Assembly (NCBI GenBank): GCA_041596215.1
Contig: JBFHIZ010000003.1
Span: 62,001 to 126,000 of the forward strand
Source of the DNA: JBFHIZ01 sp041596215
GTDB lineage: Bacteria; Bacillota; Clostridia; Lachnospirales; Lachnospiraceae
Direction of reading: 5' to 3'
DNA length: 64,000 nucleotides
Positions 48,734-57,873 of the stretch are shown here, in pieces; the stretch's first letter is position 1, and every line of letters starts with the position of its first letter. The notes beneath the pieces were generated by a model that did not search any database, was not told the DNA's origin, and was given only the letters and a program-made list of their open reading frames with translations. A program made the translations under genes and the position numbers.

Positions 48734-49309
48734 ATGGAGCTTTTAAAGCAAAGAATTTTAGAAGAAGGTAGAACGGTTGGAGAAGAAATACTAAAAGTGG
48801 ATTCGTTTTTAAATCATCAGATTGATGCAAAATTATTTCGTGAGATGGGATATGAATTCCGGAAACGTTTTCCGAGTAAAAAAATAACAAAGCTATTAAC
48901 AATTGAAGCATCAGGAATTGCAATTGCCACGGTTGCGGCATTAGAATTTGAGGTGCCAGTTGTTTTTGCAAAAAAAACACAATCAAGAAATCTTGATAAA
49001 AGCATATATTCTAGCAAAGTGCACTCGTTTACGAGGAATATAACCTATGATGTTATGGTATCAAAGCGATACCTATCAAAAGAGGATCATGTTTTAATAT
49101 TAGATGATTTTCTTGCAAATGGGAAAGCGGTAGAGGGATTGTTAGATATTGTAGAACAAGCGGGAGCTACCGTAGAAGGCATTGGAATTGTAATTGAAAA
49201 GGGATTTCAAGAAGGTGGAGAAAAATTACGCGCAAAAGGATATCGTGTAGAATCGCTCGCAATAATTGACCGTTTTGTTGATGGTAAAATTCGTTTTATG
49301 AATGTATAA
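48734..49309 (+). CDS. xpt: Xanthine phosphoribosyltransferase
   Basis: The 191-residue protein matches Xpt in length and motifs. VLILDDFLANGKAVEG near residues 121-136 is the PRPP-binding loop, with LDD and the Gly-Lys turn, and FAKKTQSRN near 78-86 is a typical purine-PRT segment. It converts xanthine and PRPP to XMP. As last gene of the BMP ABC operon it suggests that the imported compound is a purine that feeds salvage, such as xanthosine, xanthine, guanosine or guanine. It has a GGGATGG-type site and is followed by a terminator. Confidence 0.93.
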   Translation: MELLKQRILEEGRTVGEEILKVDSFLNHQIDAKLFREMGYEFRKRFPSKKITKLLTIEASGIAIATVAALEFEVPVVFAKKTQSRNLDKSIYSSKVHSFTRNITYDVMVSKRYLSKEDHVLILDDFLANGKAVEGLLDIVEQAGATVEGIGIVIEKGFQEGGEKLRAKGYRVESLAIIDRFVDGKIRFMNV

Positions 49310-49357
49310 AAATATAATAAGAAAATAAAGTCATGAAAAGATGATACAGTAAATAAT

Positions 49358-49400
49358 AAAGTTTGATTTCACTTAAAAAAGTGGAGTTAAACTTTTTTTA
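49358..49400 (+). terminator. Rho-independent terminator after xpt
   Basis: A 16-pair stem, 49358-49373 with 49380-49395, includes three G-U pairs and a 6-base A-rich loop, and is followed by a T run. Confidence 0.8.
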
Positions 49401-49412
49401 TTGAAAAAATAC

Positions 49413-49441
49413 TTGACACAAGAAAAAAGGATAGATATACT
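49413..49441 (+). promoter_or_regulatory. Consensus promoter of the metal-efflux operon
   Basis: TTGACA (49413-49418) and TATACT (49436-49441) are 17 bases apart. The pair is identical to that before the other ArsR-type gene (13422-13450). Confidence 0.85.
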
Positions 49442-49444
49442 AAT

Positions 49445-49474
49445 CATATGAACGAGTGAACATATGAACAAATG
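49445..49474. promoter_or_regulatory. Probable SmtB/CadC-type operator repeats
   Basis: CATATGAACGAGTG (49445-49458) and CATATGAACAAATG (49461-49474) are near-identical direct repeats 16 bases apart, and each contains the self-complementary CATATG. They lie immediately after the -10 box of the ArsR-type gene, the usual site for SmtB/CadC repressors. Confidence 0.65.
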
Positions 49475-49496
49475 TTAAAGGGAGGAAGAAATAATC

Positions 49497-49856
49497 ATGG
49501 AAAAGAATTGTTGTGTAAATATAGAAAATGTCAAAAAGGTAAGAAATGAATTAACTGAAGATTTGGCAATTGTTGATATGGCAGAAATATTCAAATTGTT
49601 AGGCGATCCTTCCAGATTGAAAATCGTTATGGCACTTAGAATTAAGGAATTGTGTGTGGGAGATCTATCGGCTTTAATGGAAATTTCGCAATCTGGAGTG
49701 TCTCATCAATTAAGTTTGTTAAAGAAAAACAGAATTGTTCAAAGTAGAAGAGAAGGGAAAATGATCTATTATGCGTTAGATGATGAACATATCGATCAAG
49801 TTCTTGATGTATGTTACGTGCATGTAAAACACAAAAATAGTTCTTTTGATTTATAA
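49497..49856 (+). CDS. SmtB/CadC-type ArsR-family metal sensor
   Basis: This 119-residue winged-helix repressor has LLGDPSRLKIVMAL near residues 33-46, ELCVGDLSALMEISQSGVSHQ near 51-71 and the wing RREGKMIYYALDDEH. The N-terminal Cys pair (KNCCVN, residues 5-6) and the single Cys of ELCVG could form a CadC-like site for cadmium, lead or bismuth. DDEHIDQVL...HVKH near the C-terminus matches the helix-5 zinc site of SmtB. It is followed 20 bases later by a Zn/Cd P-type ATPase, which it should repress together with itself. Confidence 0.9.
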   Translation: MEKNCCVNIENVKKVRNELTEDLAIVDMAEIFKLLGDPSRLKIVMALRIKELCVGDLSALMEISQSGVSHQLSLLKKNRIVQSRREGKMIYYALDDEHIDQVLDVCYVHVKHKNSSFDL

Positions 49857-49876
49857 ATGGAAAGCGAGTTGAAGAA

Positions 49877-51961
49877 ATGATGAATGAAAATATTTCCTAT
49901 AGTTTTGTATTGGACGGAATGTGTTGTGCGTCATGCGCAACAAAAATCGAAGAAAATATTAAAAAGAAAAAAGATTTTGAAAAAGTGCGATTTAGTTTTG
50001 CAACAAAAAAAGTACAAGTCAAAAGTGGATTATCAAAAGAGGAAACGAAAAAAAAAATACAAGAAATAGTAGACAAAATAGAAGAAGGGATTCAGGTTGA
50101 GTTTGATGAAAAAAAGGAAAATTTAACACAAAAAAAATCGGAGGTTATCAAAAAAATATGCTTGAATAATCGATGGATGTTTTTAGGAATGCTTCTAATA
50201 GGTGTGGTTTTTTTATTTGAGTTTTCAAAAGAAATCACATTTGCTAGTTATCTTTTGGGTTATCTTTTGGTAGGAAAAGATGTCATATTTCGTGCATTAA
50301 AAAACATAAAAAAGAAACAATTTTTTGACGAATATTTTTTGATGACCATTGCAACATTAGGCGCTATTTTCATTGGTGAAATTATGGAAGCGGTCATGGT
50401 GATGTTCTTTTATAAAATTGGAGAAATATTTCAAGATTATGCAGTAGATCATAGTAGAAATAGTATTCAGGAGTTACTAAGTATAAAAGCGGATCATGCG
50501 AATATCGTAGAGAATGGAATTGTAAAAATAGTTTCTCCTGAATCTTTGCATATCGGGGATGTGATTATAGTAAAAGCGGGAGAAAAAATACCGGTAGATG
50601 GAATTATATTAGAAGGACATTCCTATCTTGATTTATCTGCATTGACAGGAGAAAGTTTACCAAAAGAGAAGAAAACGGGAGATGAAGTATTATCCGGGAT
50701 GTTAAATATTGACCGCATTCTTCATGTGAAAGTTTTGAAAACATATGAAAATTCTACGGTAGCAAAAATACTTGAATTAGTAGAAAATGCAACGAGCAAA
50801 AAAGCAAAAACGGAGCAGTTTATTACAAGATTTGCAAAAATATATACACCAATTGTAGTTGTTTCTGCAGTGTTACTTGCTATCGTTCCACCAATGATTG
50901 GGGTGGGAAGTTTTCGAGAATGGATATCGAGAGCATTGATTTTTCTTGTAATCAGTTGCCCGTGTGCACTTGTATTAAGCGTACCATTGAGTTATTTTGC
51001 AGGGTTAGGAAAAGCAAGCCGAAAAGGGATATTAATAAAGGGAGGAAATTATTTAGAAGAATTAAATAAAATAAATACGTTTGTATTCGACAAGACTGGC
51101 ACTTTAACAAAAGGAAATTTCCGTGTAAAAGAGGTGATTGGTGAAGATACGTTGAGATTAGCAGCTGCAGTGGAACAATTTTCGACGCATCCAATTGCTA
51201 AGTCAATACAAAAAGCATATGGAAAAGAAACCGTTCAATTAGAAATAACGGATTTAGAAGAAATTTTTGGGGAAGGAATGCGCGGAAATTATTTAGAGAA
51301 ACAACTACTTGTAGGAAATGAAAGATTATTACGTCATTATGAGATTCCAGTGGAGCGTTCTGAACATATAGGAACATCAATTCATGTGGCTTTGGGAGGA
51401 AACTACGTAGGGGTGATATATATTGAAGATGAATTGAAAGCAGGAGTAAAAAAATTAATTACTTCATTAAAAGAAAATGGTTCAAATAAAACGATTATGC
51501 TCACCGGAGACCAGGATAATATTGCATTAAAAGTAGCACAGGAAATAGGAATAGATCATTATTATAGTCAATTAATGCCTCAAGATAAACTTACACAGGT
51601 AGAGAAACAGATACAAAATGGAAATAAGGTATTATTTGTAGGGGATGGAATGAATGATGCACCTGTGCTTATGCGCTCAAACATAGGAGTTGCAATGGGA
51701 GCATTAGGGTCGGATGCGGCAATAGAAGCAGCAGATATAGTGCTAATGACTGATGACCCAACAAAGATTTTAGAAGCAATAAAGATTGCAAAAACAACAA
51801 AAAAAATTGTAATGGAAAATATTATATTTGCATTGGGAATAAAGGTGTTCTTTTTAAGTATGGGTGCATTTGGAATAGCAACAATGTATGAAGCAATTTT
51901 TGCAGACGTTGGTGTTACAGTATTAGCGGTATTAAATGCAATGAGAATATTAAAAAAATAA
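49877..51961 (+). CDS. Zn/Cd/Pb-translocating P1B-type ATPase
   Basis: The 694-residue protein is a heavy-metal P-type ATPase of the ZntA/CadA group. An N-terminal heavy-metal-associated domain has GMCCASC (residues 14-20). ALTGES near 255-260 is the actuator TGE motif, SCPCAL near 360-365 the CPC metal site in the membrane, DKTGTLTKG near 405-413 the phosphorylated Asp, and GDGMNDAP near 589-596 the hinge. A conserved Asp in the last helix (FADVGVTVLAVLNAMR) is typical of zinc and cadmium pumps. It exports divalent soft metals and is coupled to the SmtB/CadC-type sensor gene. It resembles the other CPC pumps in having no second HMA domain. Confidence 0.94.
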   Translation: MMNENISYSFVLDGMCCASCATKIEENIKKKKDFEKVRFSFATKKVQVKSGLSKEETKKKIQEIVDKIEEGIQVEFDEKKENLTQKKSEVIKKICLNNRWMFLGMLLIGVVFLFEFSKEITFASYLLGYLLVGKDVIFRALKNIKKKQFFDEYFLMTIATLGAIFIGEIMEAVMVMFFYKIGEIFQDYAVDHSRNSIQELLSIKADHANIVENGIVKIVSPESLHIGDVIIVKAGEKIPVDGIILEGHSYLDLSALTGESLPKEKKTGDEVLSGMLNIDRILHVKVLKTYENSTVAKILELVENATSKKAKTEQFITRFAKIYTPIVVVSAVLLAIVPPMIGVGSFREWISRALIFLVISCPCALVLSVPLSYFAGLGKASRKGILIKGGNYLEELNKINTFVFDKTGTLTKGNFRVKEVIGEDTLRLAAAVEQFSTHPIAKSIQKAYGKETVQLEITDLEEIFGEGMRGNYLEKQLLVGNERLLRHYEIPVERSEHIGTSIHVALGGNYVGVIYIEDELKAGVKKLITSLKENGSNKTIMLTGDQDNIALKVAQEIGIDHYYSQLMPQDKLTQVEKQIQNGNKVLFVGDGMNDAPVLMRSNIGVAMGALGSDAAIEAADIVLMTDDPTKILEAIKIAKTTKKIVMENIIFALGIKVFFLSMGAFGIATMYEAIFADVGVTVLAVLNAMRILKK

Positions 51962-52014
51962 ATTCGTAAAAGCAAAAATATTCTGATACAATGGAAGAAA
52001 CAAAAAATCATTCA

Positions 52015-52037
52015 ATACCTATTGACTTAGTAGGAAT
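52015..52037. promoter_or_regulatory. Rrf2/IscR operator, copy 1
   Basis: ATACCTA-N9-TAGGAAT at this place is part of a longer inverted repeat (52011-52041). It covers the -35 box of the promoter before the Rrf2 gene, so bound protein would repress. The same half-sites with the same 9-base spacing recur at 52579-52601. Confidence 0.8.
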
Positions 52038-52050
52038 TGAATGATAAAAT
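52022..52050 (+). promoter_or_regulatory. Promoter of the iscR-iscS-iscU cluster
   Basis: TTGACT (52022-52027) and TAAAAT (52045-52050) are 17 bases apart. The -35 box lies in the spacer of the operator copy 1. Confidence 0.7.
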
Positions 52051-52108
52051 TACCATGTAAGAGAAAATAAGACCCTAAAAGATATAGAATCTGAAATGAG
52101 GTAAAGTC

Positions 52109-52531
52109 ATGTTAATATCTACAAAAGGAAGATATGCTTTGCGAGTGATGATTGAACTAATGGAAGCAGAAGATGGGGAATATGTATCACTTAAAAAGAT
52201 TTCAGAGAATCAGAAGATATCTTTGAAATATCTTGAAATCATTGTATCGTTATTACAAAAAGATAAACTGTTGGACAGTATGCGAGGCAAAAATGGAGGA
52301 TATCGTTTGAATAAAATTCCTCAAAATTATACGATTGGAGAAATTTTGAGAACGACGGATGAAGGATTGGTACCAGTTGATTGTGATTGCATTAATGGTT
52401 CGGAGAAAGAATGTGAAAGAGAAAGATACTGTCTTACACAAAAGCTTTGGAAGGGATTAGGACAATCGGTGAACAACTATTTAGATCATATTACCTTGTA
52501 TGATTTGAAAACAGGAAATATAGATATATAA
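52109..52531 (+). CDS. iscR: Rrf2-family regulator, IscR-like
   Basis: The 140-residue protein is an Rrf2 winged-helix regulator. STKGRYALRVMIEL near residues 4-17, KISLKYLEIIVSLL near 35-48 and the wing SMRGKNGGYRL near 57-67 are family motifs. Cysteines near residues 92, 94, 101 and 106 (VDCDCINGSEKEC...YC) can hold a [2Fe-2S] or [4Fe-4S] cluster that controls DNA binding. It lies directly before cysteine desulfurase and the scaffold protein, and matching operators flank it, so it should sense Fe-S status and control their synthesis. CymR is a relative, but gene context favours IscR. Confidence 0.9.
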   Translation: MLISTKGRYALRVMIELMEAEDGEYVSLKKISENQKISLKYLEIIVSLLQKDKLLDSMRGKNGGYRLNKIPQNYTIGEILRTTDEGLVPVDCDCINGSEKECERERYCLTQKLWKGLGQSVNNYLDHITLYDLKTGNIDI

Positions 52532-52578
52532 TGACTATCATTTATCGCATTAAAACATGCGATAAAAAAATAATTGGA

Positions 52579-52601
52579 ATACCTACTAAAAAGGTAGGAA
52601 T
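52579..52601. promoter_or_regulatory. Rrf2/IscR operator, copy 2
   Basis: ATACCTA (52579-52585) and TAGGAAT (52595-52601) with nine bases between repeat copy 1 exactly in both half-sites and in spacing. It lies 12 bases before the cysteine desulfurase start, so it could act as a roadblock or control a second start point. Confidence 0.8.
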
Positions 52602-52613
52602 GGAGGGAACAAA

Positions 52614-53801
52614 ATGAGAATTTATGCAGATAATGCGGCTACGACTGAAATGGATAGCAGAGTTATCGATGAAATGGTATTTTATATGAAAAATGTATAT
52701 GGAAATCCTTCTAGTTTATATACCATTGGTCAACGATCTAAGGAACTGCTTGAGACGGCTAGAGAAAGAATTGCACAGCATTTAGGTAGCAATCCTTCGG
52801 AGGTGTATTTTACATCAGGCGGAAGTGAGGCGGATAATCAAGCATTATTAACGGCAGCTGCAATTGGTGAAAAATCAGGGAAAAAACATATTGTGTCAAC
52901 AGCATTTGAACATCACGCAATTTTACACACATTAGAAAAATTGCGGAAAAGAGGATTTGAGATTACTTATCTTCCGGTATATGAGAATGGCATTATACGA
53001 ATCGAGGATTTAAAGAAAGCGATAAGAGAGGACACCGTTCTTGTAACGATTATGTATGTAAATAATGAAATTGGAACAATTCAACCAATTGCAGAAATTG
53101 GTAAACTATGCAGAGAAAAAGAAGTATTGTTTCATACGGATGCGGTACAAGCAGTCGCGCATATGAAAGTTCATATGCAGGACAGTAATATTGACATGCT
53201 TTCTATCTCTGCACATAAATTTCATGGGCCCAAAGGAGTAGGTGCTCTTTTGGTTCGAAAAGGAATTCGTGTGGAAAGTCTAATTGAAGGTGGTGCACAG
53301 GAAAAAGGAAAACGTGCAGGGACCGAGAATGTTCCGGCAATTATGGGAATGGCCTTGGCTTTGGATATTGCACTTCAAGAGTTTGAAGAGAAAGAAAAAC
53401 ACATAAAAGAGCTTCGAGATCGCTTAGAAGAAAAATTATCTAAAATTCCACATTCGAAAATAAATGGAGATTTAAAGAAAAGAGTTGCAGGAACATTGAA
53501 TGTGTGCTTTGAGGGAATTGAAGGAGAGTCTTTGTTATTATTATTGAATGACAAAGGAATTGCAGTATCTTCTGGTTCGGCTTGTACTTCGGGATCTCTT
53601 GATCCAAGCCATGTTCTCTTAGCGTTAGGACTGCCACATGAAGTTGCACATGGTTCTTTAAGAATTTCATTAAGTCCAAGCAATACCATGGAAGAAATGG
53701 ATTATATTGCAGATTCTGTAAACGAGGTTGTTACCTATTTAAGAAAAATGTCTCCTGTATGGAGAGATTTAAAAGAAGGGAAGAAAAATTATGTTATATA
53801 G
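52614..53801 (+). CDS. iscS: Cysteine desulfurase
   Basis: The 395-residue PLP enzyme is of the NifS/IscS type. YADNAATTEMD near residues 4-14 begins the fold; TSGGSEADNQA near 68-78 and HTDAVQA near 175-181 contact PLP, and SAHKFHGPKGVG near 201-212 has the Schiff-base lysine. SSGSACTSGSLDPSH near 321-335 contains the persulfide-forming Cys. It removes sulfur from cysteine for Fe-S cluster building. Lying between iscR and iscU, it should donate to the scaffold encoded next. Its end overlaps iscU by 11 bases. Confidence 0.95.
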   Translation: MRIYADNAATTEMDSRVIDEMVFYMKNVYGNPSSLYTIGQRSKELLETARERIAQHLGSNPSEVYFTSGGSEADNQALLTAAAIGEKSGKKHIVSTAFEHHAILHTLEKLRKRGFEITYLPVYENGIIRIEDLKKAIREDTVLVTIMYVNNEIGTIQPIAEIGKLCREKEVLFHTDAVQAVAHMKVHMQDSNIDMLSISAHKFHGPKGVGALLVRKGIRVESLIEGGAQEKGKRAGTENVPAIMGMALALDIALQEFEEKEKHIKELRDRLEEKLSKIPHSKINGDLKKRVAGTLNVCFEGIEGESLLLLLNDKGIAVSSGSACTSGSLDPSHVLLALGLPHEVAHGSLRISLSPSNTMEEMDYIADSVNEVVTYLRKMSPVWRDLKEGKKNYVI

Positions 53802-54180
53802 TGAAAAAGTAATGGATCATTTTAGAAACCCAAGAAATATGGGAGAATTGAAGGATGCGAATGGAATTGGTGAAGTGGGAAATGCAAAATGTGGAGATAT
53901 TATGCGTATGTACCTAAAAATAAAAGATGATGTAGTAGAAGATGTTAAATTTGAAACATTTGGATGTGGTTCTGCAGTAGCAACAAGTTCCATTGCAACA
54001 GAAATGATAAAAGGAAAAAGTATTGCAGAAGCATTGAAATTAACGAATAAAGCGGTTGTAGAGCAATTAGATGGATTACCTGAAAATAAAATTCATTGTT
54101 CGGTGCTTGCGGAGCAAGCGGTAAAAGCAGCTATTGAAAATTATCAGGAAAATCAAAAATTAAAAGTAGATGAAAAATAA
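53791..54180 (+). CDS. iscU: Fe-S cluster scaffold protein IscU/NifU-N type
   Basis: This 129-residue protein has the NifU N-terminal scaffold fold. It opens with LYSEKVMDHFRNPRNMGEL. The three conserved cluster ligands are in NAKCGDIMR near residue 34, FGCGSAVA near 60 and IHCSVLAEQA near 102. The order and spacing match clostridial NifU-like scaffolds that work with NifS/IscS; the canonical IscU LPPVK chaperone motif is not obvious. It overlaps the cysteine desulfurase gene and is followed by a terminator, closing the three-gene unit. Confidence 0.93.
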   Translation: MLYSEKVMDHFRNPRNMGELKDANGIGEVGNAKCGDIMRMYLKIKDDVVEDVKFETFGCGSAVATSSIATEMIKGKSIAEALKLTNKAVVEQLDGLPENKIHCSVLAEQAVKAAIENYQENQKLKVDEK

Positions 54181-54185
54181 GACCG

Positions 54186-54218
54186 TCCTCAGTATGACAA
54201 TGCTGAGGATTTTTTTTT
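54186..54218 (+). terminator. Rho-independent terminator after iscU
   Basis: TCCTCAG (54186-54192) pairs perfectly with CTGAGGA (54203-54209), with a 10-base loop and a run of nine T. Confidence 0.85.
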
Positions 54219-54304
54219 GAAAAAATAAGCAGTTGATAATCAAATGGGAATGCGATAGTATAAAAGAAAAGCAATGTTTGGTTAGAAAGTAGCGAGGTTA
54301 AAAA

Positions 54305-55384
54305 ATGAGTAAAGTAAGTATTGTAGAATGTAAAACTTATGAATATGAAGAAGTGAAAAATGCAATAAAACTTGCAGTAGAACATTCCGATTTTCCGGAT
54401 GTGCAAGGGAAAAAGGTGTTGCTTAAGCCTAATATTTTATCAGATTCATCTCCTGAAAAAAGTATTACCACGAATCCTGCGATCGTAAGAGCCGCGATTC
54501 AATTAGTAAAAGAAAAAGGAGCGGCAAAGATCTATGTAGGAGATTCCCCGGGATTGCAAAGTGGTGCTTTCAAACCCAAAAAATGTGGAATCCAACAAAT
54601 ATGTGAAGAGGAAGGAGTGGAATGGGTTGACTTTACAATAAAACCTATTGTTAAAATGCTTCCATTAGTTGAACATAACGTAAAAATAGCAAGTATTATT
54701 GATAAAGTGGATTTAAGTATTAGCCTTTCAAAATTTAAAACACATGAATTTATGTATGCAACAGGGTCTGTAAAGAATATGTTTGGATTGATGCCAAGCA
54801 CCAAAAAAAGTGCACAACATCTTCGACATCCGTCTAGAGGGTCTTTTGCAAAAATGATTTGTGGATTGATGACTCATGCAAAAGTTGGCTATACAATTAT
54901 GGATGCAGTAATCGGAATGGAAGGCGCAGGACCAGCAAATGGAACACCTAGGAGAGTCGGTAAAATTATTGCGGGAGATAATCCATTTGCAGTAGATATC
55001 GCACAAGCGACAATTATGGGATATGATCCAATGAAAATGCCGATTCTTCAATGTGCATTTGAAAATAAAATGGCAAATTTAAACACCGTTGAAGATGTGA
55101 CATATTCACTTATTCATGCAAAAACAATAATAATAACCGACTATAATCGAATTGGAGATAATACTGCACAAAATATTTCTGGTGAAGAAAAAGAGTATTT
55201 AAATCGACCAGCTCCTGAGTTTCAAGAAAAAAAATGTATTCAATGTAAAAAATGTATTCATATATGTCCGGCGAAAGCATTAACATTAGAAGGAAAAAAG
55301 GTTTTAATTAATGAAGCTTTATGTATTCGGTGTTATTGTTGTCATGAAGTTTGCCCAGTTAATGCAATTTCAATTAGTCATTAA
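54305..55384 (+). CDS. DUF362 protein with C-terminal 2[4Fe-4S] ferredoxin domain
   Basis: The 359-residue protein has an N-terminal DUF362 domain, with VLLKPNIL near residues 39-46 and a YVGDSPG segment near 78-84, and SKFKTHEFMYATGSVKNMFGL near 141-161. Two ferredoxin motifs follow: CIQCKKCIHICP near 310-321 and CIRCYCCHEVCP near 339-350, the eight cysteines of two [4Fe-4S] clusters. The family is widespread in anaerobes but not well characterised. Its place next to the Isc cluster fits a client of Fe-S assembly, although a terminator separates them. Confidence 0.86.
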   Translation: MSKVSIVECKTYEYEEVKNAIKLAVEHSDFPDVQGKKVLLKPNILSDSSPEKSITTNPAIVRAAIQLVKEKGAAKIYVGDSPGLQSGAFKPKKCGIQQICEEEGVEWVDFTIKPIVKMLPLVEHNVKIASIIDKVDLSISLSKFKTHEFMYATGSVKNMFGLMPSTKKSAQHLRHPSRGSFAKMICGLMTHAKVGYTIMDAVIGMEGAGPANGTPRRVGKIIAGDNPFAVDIAQATIMGYDPMKMPILQCAFENKMANLNTVEDVTYSLIHAKTIIITDYNRIGDNTAQNISGEEKEYLNRPAPEFQEKKCIQCKKCIHICPAKALTLEGKKVLINEALCIRCYCCHEVCPVNAISISH

Positions 55385-55507
55385 CATAAGATGGAAATTA
55401 TTGATTAAATTGAAACGAAAACATAGTGTGATGCACTGAAAAAATTAAATTGTTTTATAATATAAGGTTACTATTTTGCAAAACCTGAAAAACGGTAAGG
55501 AGAAATT

Positions 55508-56656
55508 ATGATTATTTTAGAAAAACCATATGTATCGGATGTGCTATTAGAAACTGCCCAGACGTTGCAAGTTCCAGTATTACTAAATAAAATTGCAAAA
55601 CAGTATCAGGGGAGGTATTCTCTGAATTGCGTAAGTGCGGAAACATTTAAAAAAAGGTATAAGGAAAAAAGCAAACTATATACAAATTCAGAAAATTCAT
55701 TGGACTTTATTTATAAAGAACTACCAAAGGATAACAAAACGAAGGCAATTCGTATGTTTAAAAACAAAGCAGAATTTCGTTCAATTATAAAAGATCTTTA
55801 TCCAGACTTTTATTATAAAACAATGACGTACGAAAACTTATTGACTTTTGATATGCAAAGTATTAAATTACCAGTAATTTTGAAACCAAATCAAGGGTTT
55901 TTTAGTTTGGGCGTATATACAATTCATATGAAAGAAGATTGGATACGTGCGCTTGAAGAAATTCAAGAGCTGGTAAAGAAAGAAAAGAATCCATTTAATG
56001 AAGAGGTGATTAGTCATTCGGAATACATTATTGAAGAATATATTAACGGGGAAGAATATGCCGTGGATGGATATTATGATGAAAAGGGCAATGTAGTTAT
56101 TTTGAATATTTTGAAACATATATTTGCTACCCAAAATGATGTTTCGGATCGATTATATGTTACAAGTCCTAACATTATTAACACCTATTTACAGCCACTA
56201 GAAGCTATGTTAAATAAAGTGAATAGGAATTCGAAGATTACGAATTTTCCATTTCATTTTGAAGTGAGAATAGATGGAGAAATAATGATTCCGATTGAAA
56301 TGAATCCGTTAAGATTTGCGGGATGGTGTACTACGGATATCGCTTATTATTCCTATGGATTGAATACTTATGAATATTTTTTTCGAAATGAAAAACCAAA
56401 TTGGGAAAAAATATTAAAAGAAAAAGATGTAACGTATGCTATGGTTATTATGGATAAGAAAAAAAATATCTTACAAGATAAGCGTATGTTTGCGTATGAA
56501 CGTTTGCAAGAGAAGTATCAAGAAATTTTAAAAATAAGAGAAGTAGATTATCACACCCACTCCATATATGGATTCTTATTCTTGAAAATTCAAACGAAAA
56601 AAGAGGAATGGTTTCAAAAGATATTAGAAGAAGATTTTGATCAATTCCTCATTTGA
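55508..56656 (+). CDS. ATP-grasp domain protein
   Basis: The 382-residue protein resembles ATP-grasp ligases. LPVILKPNQGFFSLGVYTI near residues 120-138 has the nucleotide-binding Lys and a loop, IIEEYINGEEYAVDGYYDEKG near 177-197 the hinge and central strands, and FPFHFEVRIDGEIMIPIEMNPL near 249-270 the Mg-binding Glu and Asn. The first hundred residues are a pre-ATP-grasp domain. It should couple a carboxylate to an amine or other nucleophile with ATP, but the substrates are not known. It converges with the FAD-dependent gene pair on the minus strand, stop codons four bases apart. Confidence 0.78.
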   Translation: MIILEKPYVSDVLLETAQTLQVPVLLNKIAKQYQGRYSLNCVSAETFKKRYKEKSKLYTNSENSLDFIYKELPKDNKTKAIRMFKNKAEFRSIIKDLYPDFYYKTMTYENLLTFDMQSIKLPVILKPNQGFFSLGVYTIHMKEDWIRALEEIQELVKKEKNPFNEEVISHSEYIIEEYINGEEYAVDGYYDEKGNVVILNILKHIFATQNDVSDRLYVTSPNIINTYLQPLEAMLNKVNRNSKITNFPFHFEVRIDGEIMIPIEMNPLRFAGWCTTDIAYYSYGLNTYEYFFRNEKPNWEKILKEKDVTYAMVIMDKKKNILQDKRMFAYERLQEKYQEILKIREVDYHTHSIYGFLFLKIQTKKEEWFQKILEEDFDQFLI

Positions 56657-56660
56657 ATCG

Positions 56661-57863
56661 TTACGTTAGAATTTTTTTGACAGTTTCACAAATAGAAAGA
56701 TAAAGATTTCCTAATTCTGGTTTTGAAATTAAAGAACCACCAATATAAATCGATTGGTTTGCATGCCTAACAAGCAATTCTTGATAGAATTGTTCGGTTA
56801 GGCTTTCTTTTTGTACATGAGGGAAAATTTCCCATTGCTTTGCGGTGATAAAATGATTGATTTCAACTCCTGCAGAGGTTAGATCGGAAGCAATGGAATC
56901 AATTAGTTTATGGTTTAACATACCATAGGTATAAGAAATCAATATTGTTTTGTGGTTTTGCCTAGAAGTATGGAAAAATTGTAATTTTTCGGAATAACCA
57001 AGATTTCCATTAAAATAAGTAGTTGCAAGACGCTTATTGTTTACTTCAAAGGCACAAGTAAAAAAGGAATTCGTTTCGATGTTCTCAAAAAAATGGGAAA
57101 TTTGTAAATCTTTCACCATAGTAGGAGACATTTTTGCAGTTATTAATACTTTGTCAAAAAGTTCAGAAACATAAGCTGTTTCGACAATAACTTGCGTTCC
57201 TTTTTGCTCTACATGAATTACTTCTTGATTAAGTCGAATATCAGAAATTTGTTTGCTTAGAATATGAATTAATTCGGAAGTTCCTTTTTTTGTAAAAAGA
57301 AGTTTTTCTCCTTGAATAAAGGTACGCAAAGTTTCTTTATCAAACACTTTTAAAGCATAGTATGCTTGTACGTTTTCCATGTTACCAAATCCAAAGGAAG
57401 ATAAAAGTGGAATGATTACGCGATAAACAGTGGGAAGGGAGTGGTCGATTAGAAAGCTACTTAAAGGGACTAGTAAATCTTTAGGAATGTATCCATAGTT
57501 TACTGACGCATAAAGAGAAGGATACTTTTCTAGAATGTGCTCTAATTGACTTAATTCCTCCATTAATAAAGAAATATTCTCTTTAGAAATATATTCGATG
57601 CTATGAAAATTTTCATCTAAAAAATTACGATAAACAAGGCGTTCCGTATATTCAATTTGCAAATCAATTAAAAGTTCTTTTATGGTCTTGGAAAAAAAGA
57701 CAGAGGTACCCAATTCGGTACTGTCATTTTTGCCTACAAGAGTTCTACAATGACCACCTAAGTATTCTTCTTTTTCAAATAGGGAAACTTTTATCCCTTC
57801 TTTTTCGAGTAAGTATGCAGCAAGTAATCCACTAAAACCTGCACCCAATATTGCGATTTTCAT
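56661..57863 (-). CDS. FAD-dependent amine-oxidase/protoporphyrinogen-oxidase-like protein
   Basis: The protein is about 400 residues and starts with the Rossmann dinucleotide motif IAILGAGFSGLLAAYLLEK, followed by LFEKEEYLGGHCRT near residues 30-43, both typical of the flavin amine oxidase/NAD(P)-binding_8 group. A C-terminal IYIGGSLIS segment matches the second FAD contact. Relatives oxidise amines, carotenoid-like chains or galactopyranoses (UDP-galactopyranose mutase-like); the substrate is unknown. The ATG at 57863 is preceded on the minus strand by GAGGAGT; longer frames run into the gene before. It follows the transposase-derived gene by ten bases, so both are cotranscribed. Confidence 0.8.
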   Translation of the reverse strand: MKIAILGAGFSGLLAAYLLEKEGIKVSLFEKEEYLGGHCRTLVGKNDSTELGTSVFFSKTIKELLIDLQIEYTERLVYRNFLDENFHSIEYISKENISLLMEELSQLEHILEKYPSLYASVNYGYIPKDLLVPLSSFLIDHSLPTVYRVIIPLLSSFGFGNMENVQAYYALKVFDKETLRTFIQGEKLLFTKKGTSELIHILSKQISDIRLNQEVIHVEQKGTQVIVETAYVSELFDKVLITAKMSPTMVKDLQISHFFENIETNSFFTCAFEVNNKRLATTYFNGNLGYSEKLQFFHTSRQNHKTILISYTYGMLNHKLIDSIASDLTSAGVEINHFITAKQWEIFPHVQKESLTEQFYQELLVRHANQSIYIGGSLISKPELGNLYLSICETVKKILT

Positions 57864-57873
57864 ATGACACTCC

